Part shown: positions 46,378 to 55,720 of the stretch, piece after piece
Numbering within the stretch: position 1 is the first letter of the stretch
How the letters are laid out: every line of letters starts with the position of its first letter
Source of the DNA: Candidatus Intricatilinea gracilis
Lineage (GTDB): Bacteria; Pseudomonadota; Gammaproteobacteria; Burkholderiales; Burkholderiaceae_C
Assembly (NCBI GenBank): GCA_016702605.1
Contig: JADJDQ010000002.1
Coordinates: forward strand, 207,001 to 271,000
DNA: 64,000 nucleotides
Reading direction: 5' to 3'
Program-made: the position numbers and the translations under genes
The notes under the pieces: model-generated
The model's database searches: none
Told to the model about the DNA's origin: nothing
The model's input: the letters and a program-made list of their open reading frames with translations, nothing else

Positions 46378-46704
46378 GTGAAGCCTGTACTACACCGCTC
46401 CGTGCCCGATGCCTTGTCCCTGCGCTCGGTGCTTGCAAGTTGCGAGCCCTTGCAGAGACTGCAGGTGCGCCTGGCCGAAACACAGGCGCGCATGGAAGCT
46501 GTGCGTCCTTTGCTACCCCCTGCACTGTCTGCTTGTGTGAAAGCCGGCCCGCTCGATGACGAGAGCTGGACCTTGCTGGCCAGCAACGCGGCCGCAGCCG
46601 CCAAATTGCGCCAGCATGCACCTCGGCTCAGTGCCGAACTGCAGCGTCGAGGCCTGAAGCCATCAACCGTCAAGGTACGCATCGTCACTACCGGAAACTG
46701 GTAA
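46378..46704 (+). CDS. DUF721/DciA-like protein
   Basis: 108 residues, GTG start: LHRSVPDALSLRSVLASCEPLQRLQVRLAETQ, VRPLLPPALSACVKAGPLDDESWTLLASNAAAAAKLRQHAP, VKVRIVT. Fits the DUF721 group to which DciA, the bacterial helicase loader, belongs. The synteny (DUF721, M23, secA) supports it. Confidence 0.75.
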   Translation: MKPVLHRSVPDALSLRSVLASCEPLQRLQVRLAETQARMEAVRPLLPPALSACVKAGPLDDESWTLLASNAAAAAKLRQHAPRLSAELQRRGLKPSTVKVRIVTTGNW

Positions 46705-46842
46705 CTCGACGAGGCGTTCTTCGAGGGCGCCGAACATAACACACGGGCTGTATCGACAGGTAGGGGGTACGCTGACAGTGTGCCCCTCACCTTGACGTCG
46801 AGCCGCCCCTCGATCCAAGGGGCCTGGTCAATCAGCCCAGGG

Positions 46843-46864
46843 CGACGGGCAATATTGCCCGTCG
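46843..46864. terminator. 22-bp perfect palindrome between convergent genes
   Basis: CGACGGGCAAT / ATTGCCCGTCG is a perfect inverted repeat with no spacer, between the DciA-like gene and gpmA, which converge here. No T run follows on either strand, so it would be a bidirectional stem without classical tail, or a binding site. Confidence 0.4.
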
Positions 46865-46948
46865 GTTACCGCAGCTCACCGGCACGGCGTGCCCTCGCGC
46901 CACACATGCCCGAGCGCCGTACAGGGGCATGCCACACGAGTCACCCGA

Positions 46949-47692
46949 TCAGGCCTTGCCCTGATTGGCCACAGCCGCCGCGGCCTTGGCCACAGCTTCG
47001 GCATCACCCAGGTAGTAGTGCCGGATCGGACGCAGCTCGGCGTCGAGTTCGTAGACCAGCGGGATGCCGTTGGGAATGTTCAGGCTGACGATGTCGTCGT
47101 CGCTGATGCCGTCGAGGTACTTCACCAGCGCACGGATCGAATTGCCATGTGCGGCGATCACGACACGTTTGCCGGCACGCACGGCCGGTGCGACCGAGTC
47201 CTGCCAGAAAGGCAGCACACGGGCGACCGTGTCCTTCAGGCATTCGGTCAGCGGCACCTGGCCAGGCTCCAGCTTGGCGTAGCGCGCATCACCACGCTCG
47301 CTGCGAGGGTCATCTTCGGTCAGCGCGGGCGGCGGCGTGTCGTAGCTGCGGCGCCAGACCAGCACCTGGGCATCACCGTACTGCTTGGCCATGTCGGCCT
47401 TGTTGAGCCCCTGCAGTGCGCCGTAGTGGCGCTCGTTGAGGCGCCAGCTGTGCACCACCGGCAGCCAGGTGCGGTCCATCTGATCGAGGCAGTGCCATAA
47501 CGTCCACACGGCGCGCTTGAGCACCGAGGTGTACGCCAGGTCGATGTCGTAGCCCGCTTCCTTGAGCAGCCGGCCCGATTGTTTGGCCTGCTCGACACCG
47601 GTCGGCGTGAGTTCCACGTCGGTCCAGCCGGTGAAACGATTCTCGAGATTCCAGGTCGATTCGCCGTGGCGGATCAGCACGAGCTTGTACAT
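46949..47692 (-). CDS. gpmA: 2,3-bisphosphoglycerate-dependent phosphoglycerate mutase
   Basis: 247 residues, normal length: YKLVLIRHGESTWNLENRFTGWTDVELTPTG with the phospho-His, RLNERHYGALQGLNK, VIAAHGNSIRALVKYLDGISDDDI. Interconverts 3- and 2-phosphoglycerate in glycolysis. The ATG at 47692 is the conserved start. Divergent from the rhodanese gene. Confidence 0.97.
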   Translation of the reverse strand: MYKLVLIRHGESTWNLENRFTGWTDVELTPTGVEQAKQSGRLLKEAGYDIDLAYTSVLKRAVWTLWHCLDQMDRTWLPVVHSWRLNERHYGALQGLNKADMAKQYGDAQVLVWRRSYDTPPPALTEDDPRSERGDARYAKLEPGQVPLTECLKDTVARVLPFWQDSVAPAVRAGKRVVIAAHGNSIRALVKYLDGISDDDIVSLNIPNGIPLVYELDAELRPIRHYYLGDAEAVAKAAAAVANQGKA

Positions 47693-47753
47693 GTGGGACG
47701 ACGTCCGTGGTGGGTGTTCGCAGCGAGATGCGCGAACGATCGGAGGCAAATTT

Positions 47754-47759
47754 TATAAT
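47754..47759 (+). promoter_or_regulatory. Minus-10 element TATAAT in the gpmA-rhodanese spacer
   Basis: A perfect TATAAT, 50 bp before the rhodanese start. The minus-35 region at 17 bp spacing (CGCGAA) is poor. The same AT-rich block read on the other strand (TTATAAAATTT) could serve gpmA. Confidence 0.45.
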
Positions 47760-47808
47760 CCGCTGCTTTGCCTCTCCCTTAGGACTCGGCTAGACGCCGA
47801 CGCACGCT

Positions 47809-48231
47809 GTGAACTACCTGCTCGACAACTGGATCTGGATCGTCACCGCCTTGGTGTCTGGGGGCTTGCTGCTGCGCCCCGTGCTGGGGGCCGCCAGTGG
47901 TGCCGGCAGCATTGCCGTGACCGAGGCCGTGCGCCTCATGAACCGCGAGAAGGCGGTCGTGATCGACGTGAGTGAACCCGACGAATACGCCAGCGCACAC
48001 ATCAACAACGCGCGCAACATTCCGCTGGCCAAGCTCGAGACGAGCAAGGACGTGCCGACCAACAAGACCGTGCCCCTGCTGCTGGTGTGCGCCAGCGGCC
48101 GGCGTGCGACCAGTGCAGCCGGCGTGTTGCGCAAGCGCGGCCATGAGCATGTGCATGTGATCGCCGGTGGCCTGGCAGGCTGGCGCGACGCCAGCCTGCC
48201 CATCGTGCGCAGCGGCTCCACCGCCGCCTGA
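47809..48231 (+). CDS. Rhodanese-like domain protein, membrane-anchored
   Basis: 140 residues, GTG start. An N-terminal membrane helix (NWIWIVTALVSGGLLL) and a rhodanese domain with active-site loop CASGRRATSA, preceded by VVIDVSEPDEYASAHI. A sulfurtransferase-like protein of unknown partner, in the common order gpmA, rhodanese, grxC. Confidence 0.9.
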   Translation: MNYLLDNWIWIVTALVSGGLLLRPVLGAASGAGSIAVTEAVRLMNREKAVVIDVSEPDEYASAHINNARNIPLAKLETSKDVPTNKTVPLLLVCASGRRATSAAGVLRKRGHEHVHVIAGGLAGWRDASLPIVRSGSTAA

Positions 48232-48288
48232 TGTCGGCACCCGGCCACCCGCTCACGCTCTCGCTCAAGCACAGATCAGGCACCCAAG

Positions 48289-48546
48289 ATGAAACCGGTC
48301 AAGATGTACACCACCCAGGTCTGCCCCTACTGCGTACGCGCCAAGGCGCTGCTGGCGCAGCGCGGTGTGGCGCAGATCGAGGAGATCCGTGTCGACCTCG
48401 ACCCTGCGCAACGTGTGCACATGATGGCCATCACCGGCCAGCGCACGGTGCCGCAGATCTACATCGGTGACACCCATGTCGGCGGTTGCGACGATCTGGT
48501 CGCGCTGGACCGGGCTGGTGGCCTGATGCCCTTGCTGCAAACCTGA
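48289..48546 (+). CDS. grxC: Glutaredoxin 3
   Basis: 85 residues: redox centre CPYC in YTTQVCPYCVRAKALL, then TVPQIYIGDTHVGGCDDL. Reduces disulfides and glutathionylated proteins in the cytoplasm. Follows the rhodanese gene by 57 bp; in many relatives secB comes next, but here kup does. Confidence 0.95.
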   Translation: MKPVKMYTTQVCPYCVRAKALLAQRGVAQIEEIRVDLDPAQRVHMMAITGQRTVPQIYIGDTHVGGCDDLVALDRAGGLMPLLQT

Positions 48547-48646
48547 ACGTGTCACCCAGGCGACAATCTGCCGGCGTCGCCTACCGACGCACGGCGCACA
48601 ATCGCGCGCTTTGGACACCATCGTCGGCCAGCGCCGTCGCGGCCCC

Positions 48647-50542
48647 GTGAGTTCCACTTCCACCAGCCGATCCTCCCGCCGCAGCCCGCGTGAACTCGGG
48701 GCCATGACGCTCGGCGCCCTCGGCGTCGTCTACGGCGACATCGGCACCAGCCCGCTGTATGCGCTGAAGGAAGTCTTCCACGGCGGCCATGTGCCGGTGA
48801 CCAGCGCCAACATCATCGGTGTGTTGTCGCTGATCTTCTGGACGATGACCCTCATCGTCTCGCTGAAGTACGTGCTGCTCATCCTGCGCGCCGACAACAA
48901 CGGCGAAGGTGGCCTGATCGCCATGCTCGCGCTGGCCACCCACGCCGTACGCGACCGCCCCGGGCTGCACCGGGTGCTGCTGGCAGTGGGCATGTTCGGC
49001 ACCGCCATCTTCTACGGTGACGGTGTCATCACCCCGGCCATCACCGTGCTGGGTGCGATGGAAGGCCTCGAGGTCTACGAGCCCAGCCTGCACGCCTGGG
49101 TGTTACCGCTCACGCTGGTCGTGCTGACTTGTCTGTTTGCGGTGCAACGGCTCGGCACCGCCGGTATCGGCCGCGCCTTCGGCCCGATCACGCTGGTCTG
49201 GTTCATCGCCCTGGCTGCGCTGGGCCTGCCGCAGATCATCGACAACCCCGCGGTGCTGGTGGCGCTCAACCCGCTGTATGCGGTGGAGTTCTTCATCGAC
49301 AACAAGTTGGTTGCCTTCATCGCGCTGGGCGCGGTGGTGCTGGTGGTGACCGGTGGTGAGGCGCTGTACGCCGATCTGGGCCACTTCGGCAAGTTGCCGA
49401 TCCGTATCGCCTGGTACGGCCTGGTCATGCCGGCGCTGGTGATCAACTACTTCGGCCAGGGCGCCATGTTGCTGGCGCGCCCCGAGGCGGTGAAGAACCC
49501 GTTCTTCCTGCTGGCACCCTCGTGGGCCGAGATCCCGCTGTTCGTGCTCGCCACCAGTGCTGCGGTGATTGCATCGCAAGCCCTCATCACGGCGGCGTTT
49601 TCGGTCACCAAACAAGCCATCCAGCTCGGCCTGCTGCCGCGCATGCACATCAAGCACACCTCCGTGCGCGACACCGGCCAGATCTACGTGCCCTTCATCA
49701 ACTGGAGCCTGTACGTCTTCATCGTGCTGGCGGTGGCACTGTTCAAGACGTCATCGAACCTGGCCTCGGCCTACGGCATCGCCGTGACACTCGACATGAC
49801 CATCACCACCGTGATGACCTTCTACGTGCTGCGTTACGGCTGGCGTTATCCGCTGTGGTTGTGCCTGGCCAGCACAGGTTTCTTCTTCGCCATCGACATC
49901 GCCTTCTTCAGCTCGAACATGCTCAAGCTGTTCGGTGGAGGCTGGTTCCCGCTCGTCATCGGCATCGGCATGTTCATCCTCATGTTGACCTGGAAGGACG
50001 GCCGTCAGCTCATGGGCGACAAGCTCCGCGAAGAAGCGCTGGACCTGCGCAGCTTCCTCGAAGCCATCTTCGTCAGCCCACCCACCCGCGTCAGCGGCAC
50101 GGCGGTGTTCCTGGCCGCCGAGGAAGGCCTGGCGCCCAATGCGCTGATGCACAACCTCAAGCACAACAAGGTGCTGCACGAACACAACCTGTTCGTCAAC
50201 GTAAGGCTGCACGACGTGCCCTGGGTCGGCTTCGACCACCGCACCACCATGCAGCCGCTCGGGCACGACTGCTGGCAGGTGACCGTCAACTTCGGCTTCA
50301 AGAACGATCCCGACGTGCCCGAGGCGCTCAAGCTGCTCGAAGGCCGCGGCGTGCCGCTCGACCCGATGGAGACGAGTTATTTCCTGTCGCGCGACATCGT
50401 CATCCCCACCTTCGGCGACGGCATGGCGCTGTGGCGTGAAAAGCTCTTCGCCAGCATGCACCGGAACTCGGCCGCTGCGGCCGACTTCCTCAACCTGCCG
50501 TCCAACCGCATCGTCGAACTCGGCGCCAAGGTCGAGATCTGA
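48647..50542 (+). CDS. kup: Kup potassium uptake protein
   Basis: 631 residues with about 12 membrane helices. Signatures: LGALGVVYGDIGTSPLYALKEVF, GTAIFYGDGVITPAITVLGAMEGLEV, VITGGEALYADLGHFGK-type segment, INYFGQGAMLL, then a cytoplasmic C-domain (VSPPTRVSGTAVFLA, HNLKHNKVLHEHNLFVNVR, TSYFLSRDIVIP). Takes up potassium with protons. The GTG at 48647 is preferred by length; a TTG at 48611 is also open. Neither has a clear ribosome site. Confidence 0.95.
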   Translation: MSSTSTSRSSRRSPRELGAMTLGALGVVYGDIGTSPLYALKEVFHGGHVPVTSANIIGVLSLIFWTMTLIVSLKYVLLILRADNNGEGGLIAMLALATHAVRDRPGLHRVLLAVGMFGTAIFYGDGVITPAITVLGAMEGLEVYEPSLHAWVLPLTLVVLTCLFAVQRLGTAGIGRAFGPITLVWFIALAALGLPQIIDNPAVLVALNPLYAVEFFIDNKLVAFIALGAVVLVVTGGEALYADLGHFGKLPIRIAWYGLVMPALVINYFGQGAMLLARPEAVKNPFFLLAPSWAEIPLFVLATSAAVIASQALITAAFSVTKQAIQLGLLPRMHIKHTSVRDTGQIYVPFINWSLYVFIVLAVALFKTSSNLASAYGIAVTLDMTITTVMTFYVLRYGWRYPLWLCLASTGFFFAIDIAFFSSNMLKLFGGGWFPLVIGIGMFILMLTWKDGRQLMGDKLREEALDLRSFLEAIFVSPPTRVSGTAVFLAAEEGLAPNALMHNLKHNKVLHEHNLFVNVRLHDVPWVGFDHRTTMQPLGHDCWQVTVNFGFKNDPDVPEALKLLEGRGVPLDPMETSYFLSRDIVIPTFGDGMALWREKLFASMHRNSAAAADFLNLPSNRIVELGAKVEI

Positions 50543-50707
50543 GCGGGCATTGCGCGGCTCGTCGCCAAGGTGCAGTCATGGAGCCTGCTGCCTGACGGTT
50601 GACAGCTACCGTCTGCTCGTTGCCTTGGGCCAGCCATCGACGAGCCCCGGCAAGCCCTGCCCCTCGCGTGCGGTCTGCGTCGAGCGCAGCCTGTGCAACA
50701 CCCAGAC

Positions 50708-52282
50708 TCAACGGCCGGCAGTGGCCGACAGTGCTGCGGCCACACCCCGATCACGCAGCACCTTCAGCGCCCGCGCCACCGCGGCGACGAACTCCGGCGA
50801 GTCGCCCAGTTCAGCGAACACCGGCGCAAAACTCGCGTACACGCGCACCCGGTCGAGCCCATCGGCACAGGCCTCGGCGCGCTGCGCCAGTTCTGCCAAC
50901 CGGGCCGCCAGCGGATCGTCGATGGCATGCGCTTTCCCCGCCTCGTCCACCCCGCGCAACCAGTGCAGCCAGGCCGCCATGGCCAGCGCCAGGTGTGTGA
51001 TGGGCAGGCCGGCGACCAGGCGCTCGCGCACCGTGCCGAGCAGGCGCTGCGGCAACTTCTGCGAGCCGTCCATGGCGATCTGGCGCGTCTGGTGCGCCAG
51101 GGCCGGGTTGGCGAAACGCGCCAGCAGACTGGCGCGGTAGGCGGCCAGGTCCAGGCCGGGCAGCGGCGGCAGCGTAGGCGCCACCTCGTCGCGCAGCAAG
51201 ACGTCGATGTAGGCCCGCAGCGCCGGCTGGGCGATCGCCACGTCGACCGTCGCCCAGCCCGCCATGGCGCCGAGGTAGGCGATGGCTGAATGAGCGCCGT
51301 TGACCATGCGCAGCTTCAGACGCTCCCAGGGCGCGGCGTCTGGCACGAAGCGCGGGGCAACCGCCACGGCGGCAACGCTGGCAGGAGCGGCCCGCGCATG
51401 ACCGCCTGGCAACACCCCCCAGGCGGGACGTCCGGCCACGAAACGATCTTCGACCGCCCAATCGAAGAACGGCTCGGCCAGCACCGGCCAGGCATCCAGG
51501 TAGCCAAGCTGGATGGCGACGCGGTCGCGGTCGGCGTCGGTTGTGCGCGGCACGATCCGATCGACCATGCTGTTGGGGAAGCTGCAATGCGCGGCGATCC
51601 AGTCGGCCAGACCGGCGGACGACTCAGTGGGCGCCGCCGCCTCCACCGCCCGGGCAAACGCCAGCACCAGGCGCTGCAAGGTGTGGCCGTTGGACGGCAA
51701 GTTGTCCAGCGACATCAGCGTGAGTCCGCCCTGCCCTTGCGCCCGCCGCAGCGCCAGGCCGTGCACGATGAAGCCAAGCGCGCTGCGGGGCACGTGCGGA
51801 TGCGCCAGGTCGTGCGTGATGTCGGGGTGATCAACCAGCAGTGCGCCGCTGGCTGGATCACGCAGGTAGGCCTTTTCGGTGACCGTGAGGCTGACGATGC
51901 GGGTCGCCGGGCGGGCGATGGCGGCCAGCACGGCCGCGGGGTCTTCCGGCGCCACGAGCAGGTCGCAGACGCAGCCGATCACCTGCAGGCGCTGACGCGG
52001 CGCACCGGACTCGTCGGCATCCCGTACGGCCACGGTGTACAGGCCTCCTTGCGGCGCCAGCGCGTCGCGCGTATCGGGCTGGCGCAGCGACACGCCGCAG
52101 ATACCCCAGCGCAGGTCGCCGCTGGCGGCGATGGCCGCCTCGGTCGCCACGGCCAGATGGGCGCGCATGAAGGCGCCGATGCCCAGGTGCACGATGCCCG
52201 GCTGCAGCGCTGCACGGTCGTAGCTCGGGCGCGCCACGTCGGGTGGCAGTTGATCGAGCAGCGATGGATGGAGTCGTTTCAT
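50708..52282 (-). CDS. Mannitol dehydrogenase-family oxidoreductase (fructuronate reductase-like)
   Basis: 524 residues: NAD-binding start IVHLGIGAFMRAHLAVATEAAI, SLTVTEKAYLRDPASG, LMSLDNLPSNGHTLQRLVLAFA, SFPNSMVDRIVPRTTDAD and catalytic LKLRMVNGAHSAIAYLG. The polyol-specific group includes fructuronate reductase (UxuB) and mannitol dehydrogenase. Adjacent mannonate dehydratase strongly suggests fructuronate reductase: fructuronate plus NADH gives mannonate. ATG 52282 is 26 bp after the ManD stop. Confidence 0.85.
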   Translation of the reverse strand: MKRLHPSLLDQLPPDVARPSYDRAALQPGIVHLGIGAFMRAHLAVATEAAIAASGDLRWGICGVSLRQPDTRDALAPQGGLYTVAVRDADESGAPRQRLQVIGCVCDLLVAPEDPAAVLAAIARPATRIVSLTVTEKAYLRDPASGALLVDHPDITHDLAHPHVPRSALGFIVHGLALRRAQGQGGLTLMSLDNLPSNGHTLQRLVLAFARAVEAAAPTESSAGLADWIAAHCSFPNSMVDRIVPRTTDADRDRVAIQLGYLDAWPVLAEPFFDWAVEDRFVAGRPAWGVLPGGHARAAPASVAAVAVAPRFVPDAAPWERLKLRMVNGAHSAIAYLGAMAGWATVDVAIAQPALRAYIDVLLRDEVAPTLPPLPGLDLAAYRASLLARFANPALAHQTRQIAMDGSQKLPQRLLGTVRERLVAGLPITHLALAMAAWLHWLRGVDEAGKAHAIDDPLAARLAELAQRAEACADGLDRVRVYASFAPVFAELGDSPEFVAAVARALKVLRDRGVAAALSATAGR

Positions 52283-52308
52283 GCGGCTGGTGGGCTTTGG
52301 GGCCACGC

Positions 52309-53535
52309 TCACCAGTTCCACAAGGTGCCGTCATGTTGCTGCCGGTTCACCGGCAGGTAGGCGCGCTTGTAGGGGTACTTCGCGGCCACTGCCTTGTCGA
52401 TGGTGACACCATGCCCGGGCACCTCGCCGGGGTGCATGAAGCCGTTGGCGTAGGTGTAGGCATGCGGAAACACCGCGTCCGTCTCGGCGCTGTGCGGCAT
52501 GTGCTCCTGGATGCCGAAGTTGGGCACCCACAGGTCAAAGTGCAGCGCCGCACCCATACACACCGGCGACAGGTCGGTGGCGCCGTGGCAGCCGGTGCGC
52601 ACCTGGTACAGCGACGCCAGATCGGCGATGCGCCGCAGGTGCGTGATGCCTCCGGCGTGCACCACCGTCGTGCGGATGTAGTCGATCAGCTGCTGCTCGA
52701 TCAGTGGCTTGCAGTCCCAGATGGTGTTGAACACCTCACCCACCGCCACCGGCGTGGTGGTGTGCTGGCGGATCAGGCGGAAGGCATCGGTGTTCTCGGC
52801 CGGCGTCGGGTCTTCCATCCAGAACAGGCGGTAGGGCTCGAGATCCTTGCCCAGCCGCGCCGCCTCGATGGGTGTGAGCCGGTGGTGCACGTCGTGCAGC
52901 AGATGCGGCTCGTCACCCACGGCGCTCCGCACGGCCTCGAACAGGCGCGGCGCATGGCGCAGGTATTTCTCGGTCGACCAGTCGTGTTCACTCGGCAGAC
53001 TGGCGTCGGCCGGTTCGTAGTGGCCCTTGGGCTGATCGGCGCTGGCCTTGCCCACGCCGTAGACCTTGTCCAGCCCCGGCACGCCGCTCTGGGCGCGGAT
53101 GGCCTTGTAGCCCAGCGCCTGATGGCGCAGCACCTCGTCCACTGTCTCGTCGATGTCGCGCCCGTTGGCATGGGCGTACACCATCACCCCGGTGCGACTG
53201 GCGCCGCCCAGCAACTGGTACAGCGGCAGACCGGCCGCCTTGGCCTTGATGTCCCACAGGGCCGTGTCCACCGCCGCGATGGCACTCATCGTCACCGGCC
53301 CGCGCCGCCAGTAGGCGCCGCGGTAGAGGTACTGCCAGATGTCCTCGATGCGGTGTGCGTCGCGCCCGATCAGGCAGGGCACCACATGGTCCGAGAGGTA
53401 ACTCGCCACCGCCAGTTCGCGCCCGTTGAGCGTGGCATCACCCAGCCCGACCAGGCCTTCGTCCGTCTCGATCTCGAGGGTGACGAAGTTGCGCCCCGGG
53501 CAGCAGACGACGACGTTGGCGCCGGTGATCTTCAT
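52309..53535 (-). CDS. manD: D-mannonate dehydratase, ManD family (enolase superfamily)
   Basis: 408 residues. Metal and catalytic residues in HLLHDVHHRLTPIEAARLG, LFWMEDPTPAEN, VAVGEVFNTIWDC and RTGCHGATDLSPV; family ends PYKRAYLPVNRQQHDGTLWNW-like. Dehydrates D-mannonate to 2-keto-3-deoxygluconate. The set with a fructuronate reductase-like gene and an SDR forms a hexuronate catabolic unit. Some ManD-family members have low or other activity, so in-vitro role is not certain. Confidence 0.9.
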   Translation of the reverse strand: MKITGANVVVCCPGRNFVTLEIETDEGLVGLGDATLNGRELAVASYLSDHVVPCLIGRDAHRIEDIWQYLYRGAYWRRGPVTMSAIAAVDTALWDIKAKAAGLPLYQLLGGASRTGVMVYAHANGRDIDETVDEVLRHQALGYKAIRAQSGVPGLDKVYGVGKASADQPKGHYEPADASLPSEHDWSTEKYLRHAPRLFEAVRSAVGDEPHLLHDVHHRLTPIEAARLGKDLEPYRLFWMEDPTPAENTDAFRLIRQHTTTPVAVGEVFNTIWDCKPLIEQQLIDYIRTTVVHAGGITHLRRIADLASLYQVRTGCHGATDLSPVCMGAALHFDLWVPNFGIQEHMPHSAETDAVFPHAYTYANGFMHPGEVPGHGVTIDKAVAAKYPYKRAYLPVNRQQHDGTLWNW

Positions 53536-53557
53536 CCTGGCCGCGCCCCGGCCTGTC

Positions 53558-54358
53558 TCAACCGCGGCCCACGAAGGGCATCTTGGTGGCCATCACCGTC
53601 ACGGTCAGCACGTTGGCCGAGAGCGGCAGATTGGCCATCATCATGAAGGTGGCCACCACGTCGTCCAACGACATGCGTGGCTCGGGGCGGATGCTGCCGT
53701 CGGCCTGCGGCACACCGGCCACCATACGCGCCGTCATGTCGCTGGCCACGTTGCCGATGTCGATCTGGCCCACCGCGATGTCGAACGGCCGGCCATCCAG
53801 CGCCGCCGTCTTGGTCAGCCCCGTCACCGCGTGTTTGGTGGCCGTGTAGGCCATCGACCCCGGCCGCGGCGCGTGCGCCGAGATCGAGCCGTTGTTGATG
53901 ATGCGGCCACCCTGCGGCGACTGCGCACGCATCAGCTTGAACGCCTCGCTCAGGCAATAGAACGCGCCGTTGAGGTTGGTGTCCACCACCCGGCGCCATT
54001 CGGCCGCCGGAATCTCGTCCGGCGTCTGCACCGTCAGCCCCATGCCCGCGTTGTTGAACAACAAGTCCAGCCGCCCGAAACGCTCGCGCACCGTGGCAAA
54101 CATGGCCGCCACCGCCTGGTCGTCGCCCACATCACAGGGCACAGCCACCGCCCGCTCGGCGATATCGCCAAACGGATCACCCGCCTTGGCAATCGACTCG
54201 GCCAGCGCATCACCCCGCCGCCCCGTCAACACCACCCGCCAGCCGGCATGGATCAACGCCGTGGCACAAGCCCGGCCGATGCCACTGCCGGCGCCGGTGA
54301 CGAGCGCGATCTTGTTGTGGGGCGTGGGTGATGAAGCAGCAGCGGCAGAGGTGGTCAA
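53558..54358 (-). CDS. SDR-family oxidoreductase
   Basis: 266 residues of the classical short-chain dehydrogenases: NAD(P) motif TGAGSGIG, NNAG, and catalytic Ser, Tyr, Lys in NNGSISAHAPRPGSMAYTATK. The TTG at 54358 is the likely start: GGAG lies 7 nt upstream and the next residues lead directly to the nucleotide-binding strand. Upstream open sequence lacks protein character. First gene of the hexuronate unit; substrate likely a sugar acid. Confidence 0.88.
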   Translation of the reverse strand: MTTSAAAASSPTPHNKIALVTGAGSGIGRACATALIHAGWRVVLTGRRGDALAESIAKAGDPFGDIAERAVAVPCDVGDDQAVAAMFATVRERFGRLDLLFNNAGMGLTVQTPDEIPAAEWRRVVDTNLNGAFYCLSEAFKLMRAQSPQGGRIINNGSISAHAPRPGSMAYTATKHAVTGLTKTAALDGRPFDIAVGQIDIGNVASDMTARMVAGVPQADGSIRPEPRMSLDDVVATFMMMANLPLSANVLTVTVMATKMPFVGRG

Positions 54359-54548
54359 GGTGTGTCTCCAGCAGACGGACAGTCGGGTACGGCAACCCAG
54401 GTCACCCGGCAGTTCAAGCTGCCACGCCCCAGGCCACGAAACGGTGGGCGGCCATGCTAAGCGCCCACGCCCCGCCACAAAGCCGCCCACGCGACTGCAG
54501 GGTCAAGTCGACACCCGAGGTAACCCGCGGGGGCCGGGCAAGCGCGTC

Positions 54549-55055
54549 CTACTGGTGGCCGCACCACTGCTCTTCGCAGGGGATGCCGTCGAGATCGCCG
54601 TCCATCTTCACACCCAGGCAATTGGCCAGAAAAAACTCAGCCTCGGCACACGACCTCATCTGCGAGCAGTGCTTGCGACCATCACACCTGAAAGCCGACG
54701 CAGGCGATGGCGCCCGGTGCGGAACAGCAACCGACCGGGCCGGCGCTACCTGCGGCAGCGATGGCCAAGCCGCCGAGGCGCTTGCTCTCGGCGCGACCAA
54801 ACCACCTCCTGTCCGCGGCGCAGGCGCCGGCTCAGATGCAGCACTCGCCCCCATGTCCCGCAACTTCTTCTGCCGCTCGGCATTCAACTGCTCGACCGTC
54901 GGGCGTTTTACAGGTGGTTCACTCGTCGGGCACGGTTCACCCTGGTAGGTGATCGAGCCGTTGATGGTGCATTTGTAGAAGTCCGCGGCTGAGGCGTTCG
55001 ACATTGGAGCCAACAGTACGGCGAACAGAACGAAAAGGGCGCAGGTTTTGATCAT
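54549..55055 (-). CDS. Exported DUF4124/Excalibur-domain protein
   Basis: 168 residues: signal peptide (IKTCALFVLFAVLLAPMSNASA), DUF4124-like segment (DFYKCTINGSITYQGEPCP), a Pro/Ala linker, and a C-terminal Excalibur domain (FRCDGRKHCSQMRSCAEAEFFLAN and DLDGIPCEEQWCG) with its DGDLDGIPCE calcium loop. Function in the envelope unknown. ATG 55055 opens the signal peptide. Confidence 0.85.
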   Translation of the reverse strand: MIKTCALFVLFAVLLAPMSNASAADFYKCTINGSITYQGEPCPTSEPPVKRPTVEQLNAERQKKLRDMGASAASEPAPAPRTGGGLVAPRASASAAWPSLPQVAPARSVAVPHRAPSPASAFRCDGRKHCSQMRSCAEAEFFLANCLGVKMDGDLDGIPCEEQWCGHQ

Positions 55056-55116
55056 CGATGGAATCGAATATTTTCCAGAAGAGGCAGTCACACGAAACTT
55101 CGCGAGTATCAGCCAC

Positions 55117-55653
55117 TCACGTCCGACCGCCGGGCGTGTCACTCGAGGTGCCGGCAACTTGCAAGGCGGCACCCGAGGCGAGGTGGGCCCGACCACCAGT
55201 TCTACGCACGTATTCGTTCAGCAACGCTTGGCTTTCATCAGCCATGAACCCTCTCTCAACCTGCAGCTTGCCGGACTTCATTCTGTAGTAATCACCACCG
55301 TCCAACAGGTTCAATGCTCCAACATACGAGTCGGCAGCCGCAATCACCACCGAACTAATCCCGACGTTGATGATTGCACCCAGGCACATCATGCAGGGTT
55401 CAAGCGTCGTGTAAATCGTGCACTCGCCTTTGTGGGCAGCCAGGAAAGGCGCAATACTCTGAATGGCCCGGAGTTCCGCATGGTGTGTGTCGTCCGGCGG
55501 ATAGTCGATGGCATTCATACCGCTCGCAATGACCTGGTCATGGTGAACAATGACAGCGCCGACGGGCAGGTTGCCTGCATCCAAGGCAATTTGCGCCTGG
55601 GCCAGGGCTGCGCGCATGTGTTCTGCAGATGGCTTGAAATAGGTATGCGGCAT
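55117..55653 (-). CDS. CMP/dCMP-type nucleoside deaminase
   Basis: 178 residues with the zinc deaminase motifs HHAELRAI and LEPCMMCLGAI, preceded by AGNLPVGAVIVHHDQVIASG. Related to tRNA adenosine and guanine/cytosine deaminases; substrate unclear. Lower GC than neighbours, as for the adjacent small genes, suggesting an accessory patch. Confidence 0.9.
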   Translation of the reverse strand: MPHTYFKPSAEHMRAALAQAQIALDAGNLPVGAVIVHHDQVIASGMNAIDYPPDDTHHAELRAIQSIAPFLAAHKGECTIYTTLEPCMMCLGAIINVGISSVVIAAADSYVGALNLLDGGDYYRMKSGKLQVERGFMADESQALLNEYVRRTGGRAHLASGAALQVAGTSSDTPGGRT

Positions 55654-55720
55654 GGTCAGTTTCTCCTATCAAACATTTAACTCTTACCGCAACTCACTTC
55701 GATTCGATGGGGTATCAGTA

